DNA from: Pomphorhynchus laevis
Taxonomy: Eukaryota; Acanthocephala; Palaeacanthocephala; Echinorhynchida; Pomphorhynchidae
Reading direction: 5' to 3'
Assembly: GCA_012934845.2 (NCBI GenBank)
Contig: WNNJ02003690.1
Location: forward strand, 1 to 64,000
Length of the DNA stretch: 64,000 nucleotides
Both the position numbers and the translations under genes were made by a program. Of the stretch, positions 47,185 to 58,639 are shown one piece after another. The notes beneath the pieces were generated by a model. That model was not told where the DNA came from and did no database searches. It saw only the letters and a list, made by a program, of their open reading frames with translations. Numbering within the stretch: position 1 is the first letter of the stretch; the number at the start of each line of letters is the position of its first letter.

Positions 47185-47899
47185 ATGTTTTATTACAATC
47201 AATTCGTACAAAATCATTTACACGCAATAAAATTTTAAAAAATTTACAAATTTAAATTTTATTTAGGAATTTAGCTTATTACTTTTTAACAAAACCCGAA
47301 GTGAAAATTGCATTAAAATGCAATTGAGGTTACTTGAAAATTCTGCGAATGGGTCACTTTTAAATGCATTTAAAGTCCTTTATGTATCTTCAGTAGAACG
47401 AGCGAAAACCAAAACCAAACTTATGGCAGTGTCTAAAGATGTCAATGTATAAGAATCACGTACTCACGCTAATGGTGAGTTCCTTAAAGATTCGCAATTG
47501 TCGACCAGTTATTAAGCTGCATAATTAATAGATTAATGAACCAATTGTGTTAAGATACCAAAGTTATTTAAATTAGGACTTGCATAATAATGAAAATAGA
47601 AATGCAAAAAGTATAGCATATACTTTTTGTGTATGGAAATAATTGGAAATCAAAATTTCCAATTATTATCATTTGACGATATAATTTTAAAATATTTGAT
47701 ATAACTTACGAAATAAACTATTTTGTGTTTTGAATAATGACATAGTTGAATAAAAGTATGGGCAATTATCTTGGATCATTAATTTAAATTATTCAACTTA
47801 ATTTATAAAATAATTAATTAAAAAGTATACATATATATAGCAAAATATTTATCAAATTATTTAATCAAATTATCTGTTTATTTAAACAAATTTTTTAAG
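47185..47899. other. Spacer, nothing recognised
   Basis: No coding or RNA feature is supported. A short inverted pair near 47636-47670 (GGAAATAATTGGAAATC with TTTCCAATTATT) forms a hairpin. Confidence 0.4.
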
Positions 47900-48490
47900 C
47901 TTTAGTAGACCACCACAGGTCCGGGTGTCGGGACGTGGAGGCAGTGTACTAACCAAACTACTCCATACATCGCGATCCTGAGTTACAGTCAGAGTTATCT
48001 TTCCAATAGTCCAATGCGTTTTTCCACCAGCTTCGAGATTTGATCTGTCCACCGGTACGAGGTCTACCTCGAGGTCCCTTTCCAGAGAGTCCTGTCTGGA
48101 AAACCATCCGACGAAGGCGATCCCTAGACATCCTCAGAACGTGTCTTAGCATCTTAGCTGACTTTCTTCGATGTGGAGAATGTCTTTACTTAGAGTCCAT
48201 CCCGGATGACCGAATTCATAATCTTATCTCTAATGCTTATACCGGCCACAACGCGAAGGAACCTCATTTCGATCACCTGTATACAAGATATTATTATTTC
48301 GGTCACAACCTAAAGCTTATGACCATAAATTAAAATACGAACGAAGATTTTGTGGTAAACCGAAAGCTTAGCCTGAAGACTCAACTCCTGCTTCACAACG
48401 ACATACCGGTACAAAGAACGCATTGCTTCGTTAGATAAACAGATCCGCCCTACAATCTTCCTGATGTTCCTACCGCTCCTCGACAACTTA
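47900..48490 (-). mobile_element. LINE C-terminal fragment, same lineage as 61540-62960
   Basis: The minus strand at 47958-48152 encodes LRHVLRMSRDRLRRMVFQTG and KGPRGRPRT, the basic C-terminal motif of this LINE type. It is followed by a tail matching that at 62870-62940. Upstream on the minus strand (48160-48490) a decayed RT C-terminal region can be followed in mixed frames. Only the 3' end of the element is present. Confidence 0.75.
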
Positions 48491-49366
48491 GTTTTTTATA
48501 ACTAATTAATTAAATATTTTTGCTACAAATGCAAATACATTCTACTTGAAATATGAATTGATTTTTGTTTGAAAAAATAGAAAATGCGTAACAGTTGTAT
48601 TTGTGCTTAGAAAAAATTTCTTGGCTGCGACACAAGAGAATTGGTTCAAAAATTCGTTTAAAGAGCCTTTGTTGCGTGTTAATGCAGGATTTATATTATT
48701 TGCGAGTTTTTGATTGTTTTGTACTGATCAATTCGATACAATTTCGTGTTCGGTACAACCGAATACGAATTCGGATTTAAAAAAGGATGCATTCATGAGT
48801 ACACTTTTACAATGTACAATTGAGTTCTACAATTGTAGATATAATTATCTACACTTCATACCTTATACGAACGACTAAAATCTGACTGTTACAATTTTTA
48901 AAACGATTTATTACTGTTTAAAAACAAACAAGTCTTATAAAATGCATACATAATAAAAAAATATACAAAATAACTATGTATTTTTAAGCTAATATAAATC
49001 AAAATAATTTATAGGCAAATATTCTGCTACGGAAGAAATCAAATATCGTTAATCGTCGCATTTAGTTATTCGCCATGTTTTGGACAAACTAGAAGATACT
49101 ATCACAACAATTTAAGCTAATGTAATACGAACTTATAATTTAACATGGAAATTTATGTTTTTATAAACTCGTAATTAAGTTAAAAAGATAACAACAATAA
49201 TTTATTCTAAAATTATTACAAAGTTAATAAAAAATTATTTATATAAACTAAATAAATAAATGGTATAAACTAAATATAAACGAGATAAACGTTTATATTA
49301 TAAACGTTTATTTAGCTTATAATATAAACTTAATAAAATAGAAAGATATGAAATGTACTTTCTTAA
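48491..49366. other. AT-rich spacer, nothing recognised
   Basis: Small palindromic runs of TAAACGTTTA type lie near 49270-49315. No gene is supported. Confidence 0.4.
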
Positions 49367-49696
49367 TTATTTATGTAATACAATATTATTGATTGAACAG
49401 AAGAGTGAAATAAATTTGTTTCTTGCAAATTCGACGAATTTTCGATAACTAACCGCCATCATCAGGACAAAAATTACAATAAACAGTGCTACAAATTGAA
49501 GTTTCTTATACAAACAGACAAGGATTTTTTCAAACTTACTTGACAAAATGTGGTAGGGAATACCAATTTTATGGAGCCATACAAATGTCGTCAATGTTTT
49601 AAAGACGCTGATGTTTAAGGGTTTCATGGGGTTACATGCCAGTTTGGTAGATACCTTGGTACTCGTCATAACGGAGTACGATGTACGGTTTTTCAT
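49367..49696 (-). CDS. Unassigned 109-residue open frame with one hydrophobic segment
   Basis: I do not recognise this protein. Residues about 66-85 (LQFVALFIVIFVLMMAVSY) form a membrane-span candidate, preceded by a polar stretch and followed by basic residues. Its outline is loosely like the start of an insect chemoreceptor of the gustatory type, but there is no TYhhhhhQF motif or any further exon to support that. It ends in a stop at 49367-49369. It could equally be a chance frame in AT-rich DNA. Confidence 0.25.
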   Translation of the reverse strand: MKNRTSYSVMTSTKVSTKLACNPMKPLNISVFKTLTTFVWLHKIGIPYHILSSKFEKILVCLYKKLQFVALFIVIFVLMMAVSYRKFVEFARNKFISLFCSINNIVLHK

Positions 49697-50214
49697 GAGG
49701 CTGAATCATAGATACTTGAAAGAACAGTCAGCGGACATTCTCCTGCATAGAGATCCACGAGAAGGAGTTAATTTTGAGGTTACTAACTAGCAGCAGTTAT
49801 AATATTTGTCGAAATTTAGCACTGAGGCGTTGTTCGCTGAAGAGGACTATGCTATGCGAGTCAAAGTACGTCAATACCGTCACAAAATGGAGGCTATATG
49901 TTTACTCAAAATGTTGTTGAAACGTATGGGGTTTGAACGCAGAGGCTAAAGTTTCATTCACAAAATAGCGCGCTATCTTGCTGCTCGTAAGAACGTTCTT
50001 ATTTAAAGTAGCTAAAGAATTATTCCAGCAAGTTTTGAAAACACTCAGCCGCACAACACAGCCAGCAAACGTTTACAGCACCGTTTACAGACCGCAAACG
50101 TTTACTAACTTTTGAAACTTTTTGGAGACTAGTGGATAAGGACAAAAGCCTAATAGTAATTAAACAAAGCCACTCGAGGAGTCTAGACTAAAGGCTAATA
50201 GGGTAAGTGTTGTT
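49697..50214. other. Region upstream of the 50-kb LINE, unassigned
   Basis: It is less AT-rich than average. The part near 50060-50115 contains CCGCAAACGTTTAC-like repeats (three imperfect copies of GCAAACGTTTA). It may include the LINE's 5' leader. Confidence 0.4.
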
Positions 50215-50360
50215 TGTTCTGTTTTTTTATATATATACTCTTTTTTATATATACTCTTTTTTATATATACTTTTTTTATATACTTTTTTTTATTTTATAT
50301 ATATACTTTTTTTATAATACTTTTTTTATTTTTATATACTCCTTTTTTATTTATTTTTCA
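50215..50360 (+). repeat. T-rich minisatellite (TTTTTTATATATACTC variants)
   Basis: About eight imperfect units of 14-18 bp. It immediately precedes ORF1 of the LINE and may be part of the element's leader or an independent expansion. Confidence 0.8.
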
Positions 50361-50392
50361 GTTATCTTACGTATATAAAATAAAGAAAACAC

Positions 50393-51668
50393 ATGTCTTG
50401 TAAAAAACAAGACATAAGAAAAAGACATCCAGAAGATTCAACTAATATTTACATAAAAGCGATCGACAATGAATTTTCAGTGCAAAAGATGATCCTTCCA
50501 ATAAAGCAGGATGATTTTGCACTGAAAATTAAATGGGAAAATAAAGAAGGAAAAATCAGCTTTCAAAAGAGTATAAGGAGTACGGTCAAGGAGAACTTCT
50601 CTCGGGAAGGGATCTTTGAGCGGTACGTTTTGAAAGATGATTTTGCCAGGATAACATTTAAAAACTGCTCTATAAAAGAAGAAGTACAAAAGAATCTGTC
50701 AAAAGTTAAGGAACTGACAGTGACTGACTCCTCTCTGAGAGCCACGGGTATACTTAAGGATATACCGTCGTTCGCAGAAGAGGAAGATGTTCAAGAATTA
50801 ATAGCTAACAAGGACATTAAAATAATAAAAAAAATGTAAAACATTCAATCAAGCTTACAGCTCCTTTCTGGTGAAGGGAGCTGTAAGTGATCTGCAGAAG
50901 TTGAGAGATTTGCATCCTGGAATTTTGGGTCATGCCGTCAAGTTGATAATATTTGACGAGGATGACTTGAAATTCAGGTATCCGCAGTGCTATCGATGTC
51001 AACGCTGGGGTCACTTTTCAAACATGTGTTTGGAGAGTGATCCGCGTTGCTTGCACTGCGGAGAAAACCACGAATCACAGAATTGTGATAAAAGATTAGG
51101 AAGGCCTAAATGTGCTAATTGTCAAAGTTCACATAAGTCGTATTCTCACACGTGTACCCACTTTAAAGAATATTTAAAGTGGATGGATGGTGGGAATAAG
51201 AAAGCTTGTGTGGGAGCACAATCATACATTAAGGCAGCGAAAAAACAGTCTGTCGATCAACATGCCTCAGAAATGAGGGTGTTGATTGACAGACTAAACG
51301 AACTAGAATTGAAGATGTCTGCATTAGCGGCGGAAAACAGGAATTTAAAAAATTCAATGACATTAAAAGAAAAAGAAATAAAAAACTTAAAAAATGACAT
51401 GAAAAAATCAGCAATTAATAAATATAAAAATACAAGTGAAAACAAAAAACAAAATCCTCAAAATAAGACAAATCGCTTCATTGGTCTAAAAGAGGCAGAG
51501 CCAGAGGAGAGGGAAGAAAACATGGAGTATATTTCCATGGTTTCATCGGACTCTGAAGGATCTGCCATTTTTAGGGTCGTGAAAAAACACGCTCGTAGAG
51601 AAGGGGATTCAGGAGGTAGATGTGCCCAGTTAGGAGAATTAACTCTTCCTGCAGATGCATCTGTGTAA
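50393..51668 (+). pseudogene. LINE ORF1: gag-like protein with zinc knuckles
   Basis: ORF1 proteins of jockey-type LINEs bind the element RNA. The first frame (50393-50839, 148 residues) holds the N-terminal part. After an A-rich run at about 50820-50836 the frame shifts and continues (50871-51668). There the zinc-knuckle array is CYRCQRWGHFSNMC, then CLHCGENHESQNC and CANCQSSHKSYSHTC, as in gag-like LINE ORF1 proteins. The C-terminal third is a lysine-rich coiled-coil candidate (MRVLIDRLNELELKMSALAA and onward, about 51275-51420). It ends at 51668, 14 bases into the start of ORF2. One frameshift makes it non-functional as read. Confidence 0.85.
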
Positions 51669-54273
51669 AAAGCGACGCATCGAGTATAACTCGTTGGAAG
51701 ACATCTCGTTGATCAGTTGGAATATAGGGACCGTTAGGAATCTAGTACAATATTCCAATTTTGATCATGGAGATGTCCTATTTCTGCAGGAGGCGCGTTC
51801 TCCCCATGTTTTGAAAACTTTAGCCGGACATTACGAAGATTACACAATGTTCACATACCAAGTTGACGGTAGATTAGAGCTCACCCTGGTCTCAATGACA
51901 AGCAAGCGTTTGAACGCTTGCTTGATTTCAGACGGGTCCAGCGAGGTGGGCTCTTATCAACTTCTGAAATTTTTCGTTTCCCGTCGTTCGGTTTTCGTAG
52001 CAAACTGCTACGTAAAACCGGGTGGATGGCGGACGAAGGAGAGTAAGAAGGCCATCAAGAAGCTTCTGGTTAAGGTGTTTAATGCTGGTGCACAATACAT
52101 TGTTGGTGACCTTAATGACTCCGGAGGGGCTCGGGTGGGATCCCTGATTGACCAAATCGGGGAGGTCATAATCCCACTTGAGGGAACTTTTCTCCGCCGT
52201 CATACAGGTTACCAATCAATTTTAGATATAGCGATTAATTTCAAAAATGTTAAATTAAAACTCAAGTGGTTAAAAAATATAGAATGGGACGGGTTCAATG
52301 ACGGGCATAAACTTGTATACTGGGCTTGGAAGGAAGAAATGGTCAAAAAAACGATTTCAACCGACCAAGGCTGGTATGCAGGCTTACAACAAAGAAATTC
52401 AAGTTTTTTTAACCAATAATAATGATAAGAATATTAATGACATCTTGAATTATATATTGAATGAATGTGAGAATGTGTGTGAATATATAAAAATCTTCAA
52501 TGAATTGAGTGTAAATAGTAGAATGAATGGTTTTAATGACTTCAGTCCAAATTTTATAAATAATCAATTGTGTCTTTTAAAAAGTAATATTTTTTTATAT
52601 ACATTTAATAAAGAAATATTTAATTTAGCTAATAAATACCTAATTACAAAAAGACCACCTATGCTTAAATACAACCCAAAGGCCCTGCGCATAAAAAAGC
52701 TTCTCTGGGGATTAAGAGCTGATCCTGATCCGTCTGACCAGAGCAGGGTTCTCATGTGCCGACTCCAAGATCAACTCGATGAAGAGTCGTTGAAGCGGGA
52801 TGCAAAGAAGCTACTGTCCTATAAGAATTTCTCGAAGGAATGGTGGTCTACCATAAGGAAGACCACATTCCGGTCTTGGAGGGTAGCGGCTTCCAGGTGA
52901 ATCGCTTCAAAGGGAATTAGACCAGTCTTACACGACATAAAAAATAAGCACTTAGCCAATGCAATAATATGCTCCGAAGATGTGCAGCTTCAAACGAGGT
53001 TGAAGCTTACTTTCCAAAATATTGACCCATTGGAAGAAGATGTCACGCTTGAAGAACTCTTGGACGCGTGGCCGATCACGCCTAAGACGTCATCTAATGG
53101 CGTCTCAGCGTGCGCGGCTGCCACCAAGTTGATCGATAAGGAACTTCGAGAGCAAATCGCGGCTAGACTGCTAGCTTCACCGCTAGCGGCCTGGCCGGAT
53201 ATTGCAATCGGAAAAGTTATATTTCTTCCAAAGGGTCAATGGGTGTCAACAGCTAAGGACACGAGACCAATTACCATATCCAATAATTTGGTGATGGTTT
53301 ATGAGAAAGCTCTGGCAAGATACCTGGCTCGCCACTACGAATCTCGGGAATTGTTGGGTGACCATATTCATGGGTTTCGTAGTGGTAGGGGAACTGTAAA
53401 AGCAGTCAGGGCTCTGCAAGGCTTTCTCACCAAGGATACACGGCCTGCGCTGCTGTATTCACTGGATGTGTCTGCAGCTTTTGACAACCTTACACTCGAC
53501 TCAGTAATGGAAACGTTGAAAAAAGATGATGTTCCACTGAACATCTTGCGTCGAGTGTGGGGAATTTTGGAGAGCAGAAGCTTTTATTTAGAAGACGACA
53601 AGGGTCCCTTTTATAAACTATCCAAGGGTCTTCCTCAAGGGTCCCCTTTATCGCCAATCCTTTATATGATTACGACAAGGGGAGTCTTAGATGGACTCTT
53701 GGATAGGAACACTAGTGGTACTATATATGCGGACGATATATCACTGGTGTTCAAAATGAACTCTCTGTCTGATAGGAGATTCGAAGACAGAGTGAAATCT
53801 GTGGTGAATGGGATTGCTATACGCCTATCTAAATTGGGCTTGTCGTTAAACCCAACGAAAAGCAATTTCATTCACTACAGATTTCGCAAACCAGGACGCC
53901 ATACTAAATTATTTGGTGCTCTTCCGGGAAATCGGAAGAGACAAGTAAGGATAATGGGATCTGTCTTCGAATCCAGGCTGCACTGGATATCAGATATGTC
54001 AAAATGTTTTAAATTAGTGAAAATGGTATACAGATGTTCTGGCGTGCAAGACGTTTAAATGTCACTCTGAATAGGTGTATAGTAGTACTCAATGCTTTTG
54101 TGTTGAGTGGGCTATACTTCTACTCAAATAATCGGCCACCAGAACAACGTTATAGATTTTTAAAAAGGCTTTTAGAAATAATTAAAAAAGAATTTATTAA
54201 TGATGAATATATGAAAAATAAATTAATTAAAAGATATGTAAAATTTTATAATGTAAAAATAAAAAAATTTTGA
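51655..54273 (+). pseudogene. LINE ORF2: endonuclease and reverse transcriptase
   Basis: The ATG at 51655 lies inside the end of ORF1, an overlap of 14 bases. The endonuclease (51655-52390) shows ISWNIGTVRN, VLFLQEARSPH, VANCYVKPGGW and VGDLNDSGGARVG. A frame change near 52395 leads into the linker (52298-52900 frame), which ends in TGA at 52898-52900; the same frame continues through 52901-54058. That part holds the RT: FLPKGQWVSTAKDTRPITIS, HGFRSGRGTVKAV, SLDVSAAFDNL, KGLPQGSPLSPILY, catalytic TIYADDISLVF (about 53722-53755). A last frame change near 54040 leads to the short C-terminal region ending at 54273. RT catalytic residues are intact in sequence. Confidence 0.88.
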
Positions 54274-54280
54274 ATGGTTT

Positions 54281-55504
54281 ATTTTTTTTGTATGAACTGA
54301 TTGATTTTATTGCGTTTTTTTACATTCTGGAATTTTAATTTAAAGAATCTCATGTGAATTATTTGTTTTATTAAGAAAATGTAACTAGAATTTTATTGTT
54401 TAAATGTTTGTTTATTTCGCTAATCGTCTTTACCGCCACAAATCTAAAAAGAAAAGCTTCGACATTCAAAAGACGAATGCTCTCCGTAGGCGGGTTTGCA
54501 GAAGAGCGCATTTTGGACGTGAAGATTTAATTATAATATTTAACAATGTACAATGTATAATGTTCAATGTTTTTTACTTTAATAAATTCTTACTAATAAA
54601 ATAAATAAATATTCCAGCGAATTTCGGTGCCACTAATGAAAGAAAACGCCAATGCACGTAGAGCATTCAAGACGAGGATATGTGGTGGGGTAGACGTAAA
54701 GTTGAATGTTCTAATGACCCGCCATGAGGACATCTCTCTGCACCTAGAGTTTCTTAGCATTCGCCAAAAACAGAGCATTCCTTTGGTCATTCCAACTTTG
54801 ATCAAAATCCACAATAGATTCTGAGGAGTATATCGGTTTTGAGATCGCCCCGGATCGAGTAGTTTAATCAATTAGCCGATCGCTAGAGGGTGACTGCATC
54901 GAATCCAGCGAATTGCGTTTGCTGTAGAGAGGATACCTTTACAAAGGCGAACTGCAGACACATGTTATCGACTCAAACCGAACGTACGAGCACTTCTGCC
55001 TTGTATAACTTCTAACGAATGAAGGCCCCGATCACTAATAGATCACTAATCTATGGTTGAGATAACAAACATCATTTTATAAATATACAGTCATCCAAAG
55101 TGATTGAAACAATATGGCACAAAAGAAGACGATTGTTTCTTTTGCAGCTTTCTATTTCTCATTTAATGTTTGCAAGTTAGAAAGCGTAATACAACATAGT
55201 ATGTCAGTACTGATAAATACAATACATATATGTAGGAAAACAAGTAATCTTTTCATATTTACCGATTTGTGTAATCGCATCCTGTATGCAATATCATCAT
55301 TTACTCTGACGTCAAATATTTTTCCCTGATTGCACGTATTGATGTAAATTTACAGAAATTTCCTTAGCCCGCAAATATAAGCTTTTACTAAATGCAATAT
55401 AGATTTACGGTTTCTTCAAGCTTAATTGTATAATGACTTTTCTGATTTTACTCATGATATTGTCAAAGGTATGTACATCCGATTTTGCATATTTTAATAT
55501 TTTG
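54281..55504. other. Spacer with an unassigned GC-richer island (about 54600-55070)
   Basis: The island is much less AT-rich than its flanks, like the transposon-derived parts of the window, but no frame gives a recognisable protein. It is probably an old repeat fragment. Short frames at 54593-54871 (minus) and 55114-55329 (plus) have no motif. Confidence 0.4.
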
Positions 55505-55993
55505 TTTAAATTGCTTCAATTATAGTTTATTATCCTTTAACATTAAACCTGTTTTATCAGAGTGCATTTATAATGAGTTCAAAAATTAAAAAATTTTAAT
55601 TTTAAGAGCATTTTATCTAATTCTTATTTCCAACGTTTTACCTTCGACGAGACAAGAACTTTATTTGATTGCATTTAAATATATATCTATTTTGGATAAA
55701 TTGCTTCAATTATAGTTTAATATTCTTTAATATTAAACCTGTTTTATCAGAGTACATTTATAATAAGTTCAAAAATTAAAAATGTTTAATTTTAAGAGCA
55801 TTTTATCTAATTCTTATTTCCAACGTTTTACCTAAAACGTCGGAAATAAGAATATATATATACTTGAATGTTTGAGTTCAAACCGGTTAGCGCCAGGATC
55901 GTCCATTTAGCGATTCAGAAATAAATTGTTGGTTGTTTAGTTAAAACTAGCACAATTAAAGCAAAAAGCAGTGTATATTATTTAAGTTTCCAT

Positions 55994-56018
55994 AGCTTTC
56001 GGGCACATCCCTTCTTCA
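55994..56018 (-). ncRNA. Hammerhead-like core motif, possible
   Basis: On the minus strand CTGAAGAAGGGATGTGCCCG is followed by AAAGC. This is the same layout as at 23826-23850 and lies just 3' of the GIY-YIG domain, where Penelope-like elements carry hammerhead ribozymes. The third stem and the cleavage site are not convincing. Confidence 0.4.
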
Positions 56019-56147
56019 GTAGAAGTTCCACGCAATATCTACAATTCATAAAAAACAAGTTATCAATTCATAATAAATTCATAATGAAAATTATATTCAG
56101 AAAGCAAGGCAAAACAGTGGTCAATGTGCACAGATCTACTACCTGTA

Positions 56148-56490
56148 TTATGGCAGGTGGTAGATGTGCTCACTGTTTAAGTGGCGATCTGCCATCAACT
56201 GCCCAATCCAATATAACTCCCGCTCTTTACGTTTCGCTGTATCCAAAATGTTGGATTCTAATATCGTTGTACGCATCTGATGGTTAGGGTTCTCAATGCA
56301 ATGCCTCGCTGCCCCATCATTCTTAGGCCTATTATGTGATATATCGCATCGTCTTGTGAGAGCGCGAATATTCATCTCACCACTAGTTTGACCCACGCAC
56401 ATATACGAACAGGCCTCACACATTGCGAGGTAAACAACGCCCTTGCTTTTGCAGCTATTCACACCGCGAATATGATATTTCGCTTTTAAA
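56148..56490 (-). pseudogene. GIY-YIG endonuclease domain of a Penelope-like element
   Basis: The minus strand encodes YHIRGVNSCKSKGVVYLAMC, then CSYMCVGQTSGE, then a histidine/arginine region, AARHCIENPNH, and RKERELYWI. This is the order of the GIY-YIG nuclease fused to Penelope reverse transcriptases: VVYL and Y(V)GQT as the paired strands, then an E in the RKERELYW helix. The frame ends at 56148 shortly after NSEHIYHLP. A nuclease of this type nicks DNA for target-primed reverse transcription. Only this domain is present. Confidence 0.78.
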
Positions 56491-56643
56491 ATATGGAAAA
56501 TTAAATAATATACACTGATTTTTGCTTTAATTGTGCTAGTTTTAACTAAACAACCAACAATATATATGTATATATATACAATTTATTTGGATAAATTGCT
56601 TTAATTATAGTTTAATATTCTTTAACATTAAACCTGTTTTATC

Positions 56644-57301
56644 AGTATTTTCATTGAATTTAAATGCATTGAATTAAAACATTATTTTATCATATTAAAT
56701 TATTTTAAATTATTTTTATATTTTATTATAAAATTAAAAGTTTCTAACTTTTTACTTTTGACGAAACGAGCATTTTATGAGATCGTCAAATCTCATAATT
56801 TGCCATTAAATTTGCCCACTACGTCATTTCTGTTCCCCATTTGATGGTAAGAACAAATAATGTAGGATTAAGATTATATATAATTATAGTAATTATATTA
56901 TTATATTAATTATAGTAATTATATTACTATATTAAATATTGTATCAAATTTATATTCCAATAAATTGACAAAAAAAGTTTTCCATAATTAAATATTAATC
57001 AATCAGAGAGGATTGATCAGAATCTATTAATTACTTCATAAGTAAAATATCTACAAAGAGAAATTCCTCAAAGCATTTATATCAGAGTTAATTAGAAAAA
57101 TTAATCACTCATCAAGTGTATTAAATTTATCAAACTAATCAAACCAAATATCGGAAGTTAAAGTCGACATTTAATTAATGACCAAAAAACAATTTTGGTA
57201 AAACAAATAGATTGCTGTTTCACAATGAATTTTAATCGAACAGCATACACTGTTGAACTCTTTTATATAATAAGTTGAAGATTGCTTTATAAACTGCCAG
57301 G
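56644..57301. other. AT-rich spacer, nothing recognised
   Basis: Short ATTATAGTAATTATATTA repeats lie near 56880-56935. No gene is seen. Confidence 0.45.
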
Positions 57302-57311
57302 TCGGGGCGTG

Positions 57312-58085
57312 TCGGTTTGGTTCTCCCACGCAAATAAAAAATCTTTTGGCTTATTTTAAGCAGTATAAATATGCGTATCGATTATATAATTTTTTTTATT
57401 TTTTAAGCAATATTTGGAAGTTTGTTTAAAAAAAATAATTTTTAAATTTCATAACCAATATCAGAGTATATTGCTCAAAATATTTACATAAAATATATCT
57501 GATACATCTCGATACTTTAGTTGTGTTTGTGTATGAATAATGCATCTTTATTGGAAAATAATTGAAATTGTTTTATCATATTTTGCTATTTGCCTCTCCC
57601 CCATTCGTTAACAAAATAATGATTCAAAATGATAAATATCTTATGTCAAAATGTAAAATTGAATATCGTCAAATATTTAAGAGCATGGCTGATCAAATTA
57701 TAGTATGTTATATAGCATAAAAATTAGTTTATAATAGCAATACAAAAGTTTGTATTTGTGCTTAAAAATTTTGAGATTTTTTAATTTTAATTTACTTTTT
57801 TGACGAAAATTTTAAAAAACAAATTTTACTGTGAATATGCATTATTTAAAGCTCAAACTTACCAGTCATGTCAAGATGTTTAATAAGTATTTTATGTGAT
57901 TCTTTTAACCACAACGCTCTTATATTTGAGATTTAATTTAATTTTTATTTTTTTCAAAAAAAATAAAATGTTTTTTTTTACTCAACTTGGTTTCTACAAA
58001 ATAAAATTGACATAGTCGATACGCATATTTATACCGCTTAAAATAAGCCAAAAGATTTTTTATTTGCTTGGGAGAACCAAACCGA
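57312..58085. mobile_element. Non-autonomous element with terminal inverted repeats of about 74 bp
   Basis: The left repeat (57312-57385) begins TCGGTTTGGTTCTCCCACGC and runs through AATCTTTTGGCTTATTTTAA to GCGTATCGATTATA. The right repeat (58013-58085) is its inverse complement with about three differences. The 630-bp interior is AT-rich with no coding frame. Just outside the repeats, GC-rich bases (GGTCGGGGCG, GACTCGCCATG) may be true element ends. The superfamily is not clear and I found no certain target duplication. Confidence 0.8.
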
Positions 58086-58639
58086 GAAGACTCGCCATGT
58101 CTTTGCATTTTAAGCCCCCACGATTTTTAAAAAGTTCTTGGGCGCTTGATATTGCATTGTTACATTATCTAATAATCATTTTTTAATATAAATAGCGTAA
58201 TAATACATTTACAGTAAATGTATTTATGTGAATTTGCATAAAAAATGTTTCACAAATCATTTTTAAAAATATTTTAAAAACAAATTATTCAAAATAATAT
58301 GAAACTATTGTTTTGTTTCATAGAATAAAATATTTAATGCATTTTGGATACAATACATTTTCAATTATCATTTAAATTATGAGAAAATAAATTATGAGAA
58401 ATAAATAATAAATTATAAGAAAATAATATTTAAAAATTTTAAATTGAAGATTTAATATTAATCGTATGTGTAAGACATATGGCGACATTATTATTAACTA
58501 TACAATAATAGGCTAAGGCAGCTTACTTTATCGGCTAAATTCGAATTTTTAATCAATTTTTACAATTTTTGTAAATTTTTAATATATTAATGTGATTAAA
58601 ATCATTGAATAACAGAATAAACCTCGAATAAACCCAGAA
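58086..58639. other. AT-rich spacer, nothing recognised
   Basis: No reading frame or repeat is supported. Confidence 0.45.

Larger units (their letters stand above)
50393..54280 (+). mobile_element. Jockey-superfamily LINE, nearly full length, best preserved in the window
   Basis: It has both open reading frames in order: ORF1 (50393-51668) and ORF2 (51655-54273), followed by an AT-rich 3' end. It resembles LINE family 2 in its RT and C-terminus (shared SPLSPILY, RPPEQRYRFLKRLLE against RPPEQRLRFLKLLIS) but is a separate lineage. About four lesions are visible: a frameshift in ORF1 near 50836, one in ORF2 near 52395, a TGA at 52898-52900 and a frameshift near 54040. With so few lesions it inserted more recently than its relatives at 2, 8 and 44 kb. 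Confidence 0.9.
55925..56561 (-). mobile_element. Penelope-like element fragment enclosed by 68-bp inverted repeats
   Basis: The inverted repeats are 55925-55992 and 56493-56561 (ATTGTTGGTTGTTTAGTTAA, then AACTAGCACAATTAAAGC and onward). Between them the minus strand carries a GIY-YIG endonuclease segment, the hallmark of Penelope-like elements, and, downstream of it, a hammerhead-like motif at about 55994-56018. The rest of the element (reverse transcriptase) is absent, so it is a severely 5'-truncated copy with an unusual inverted end. Confidence 0.75.
55505..56643 (+). repeat. Three direct repeats of about 150 bp, the third split by a Penelope-like insertion
   Basis: Copies start at about 55505, 55687 and 56582, each with AATTGCTTNAATTATAGTTT and TTAAACCTGTTTTATCAG. 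Copies 1 and 2 are adjacent tandem units with a period of about 182 bp. Copy 3 follows the inserted block 55860-56575, and its later part (56740-56770) matches the end of the unit only loosely. Confidence 0.75.

Noticed and set aside
49367-49696. Insect chemoreceptor exon
   Set aside because: It has one hydrophobic segment and a vague resemblance only; there is no signature motif or second exon, so it is listed as unassigned.
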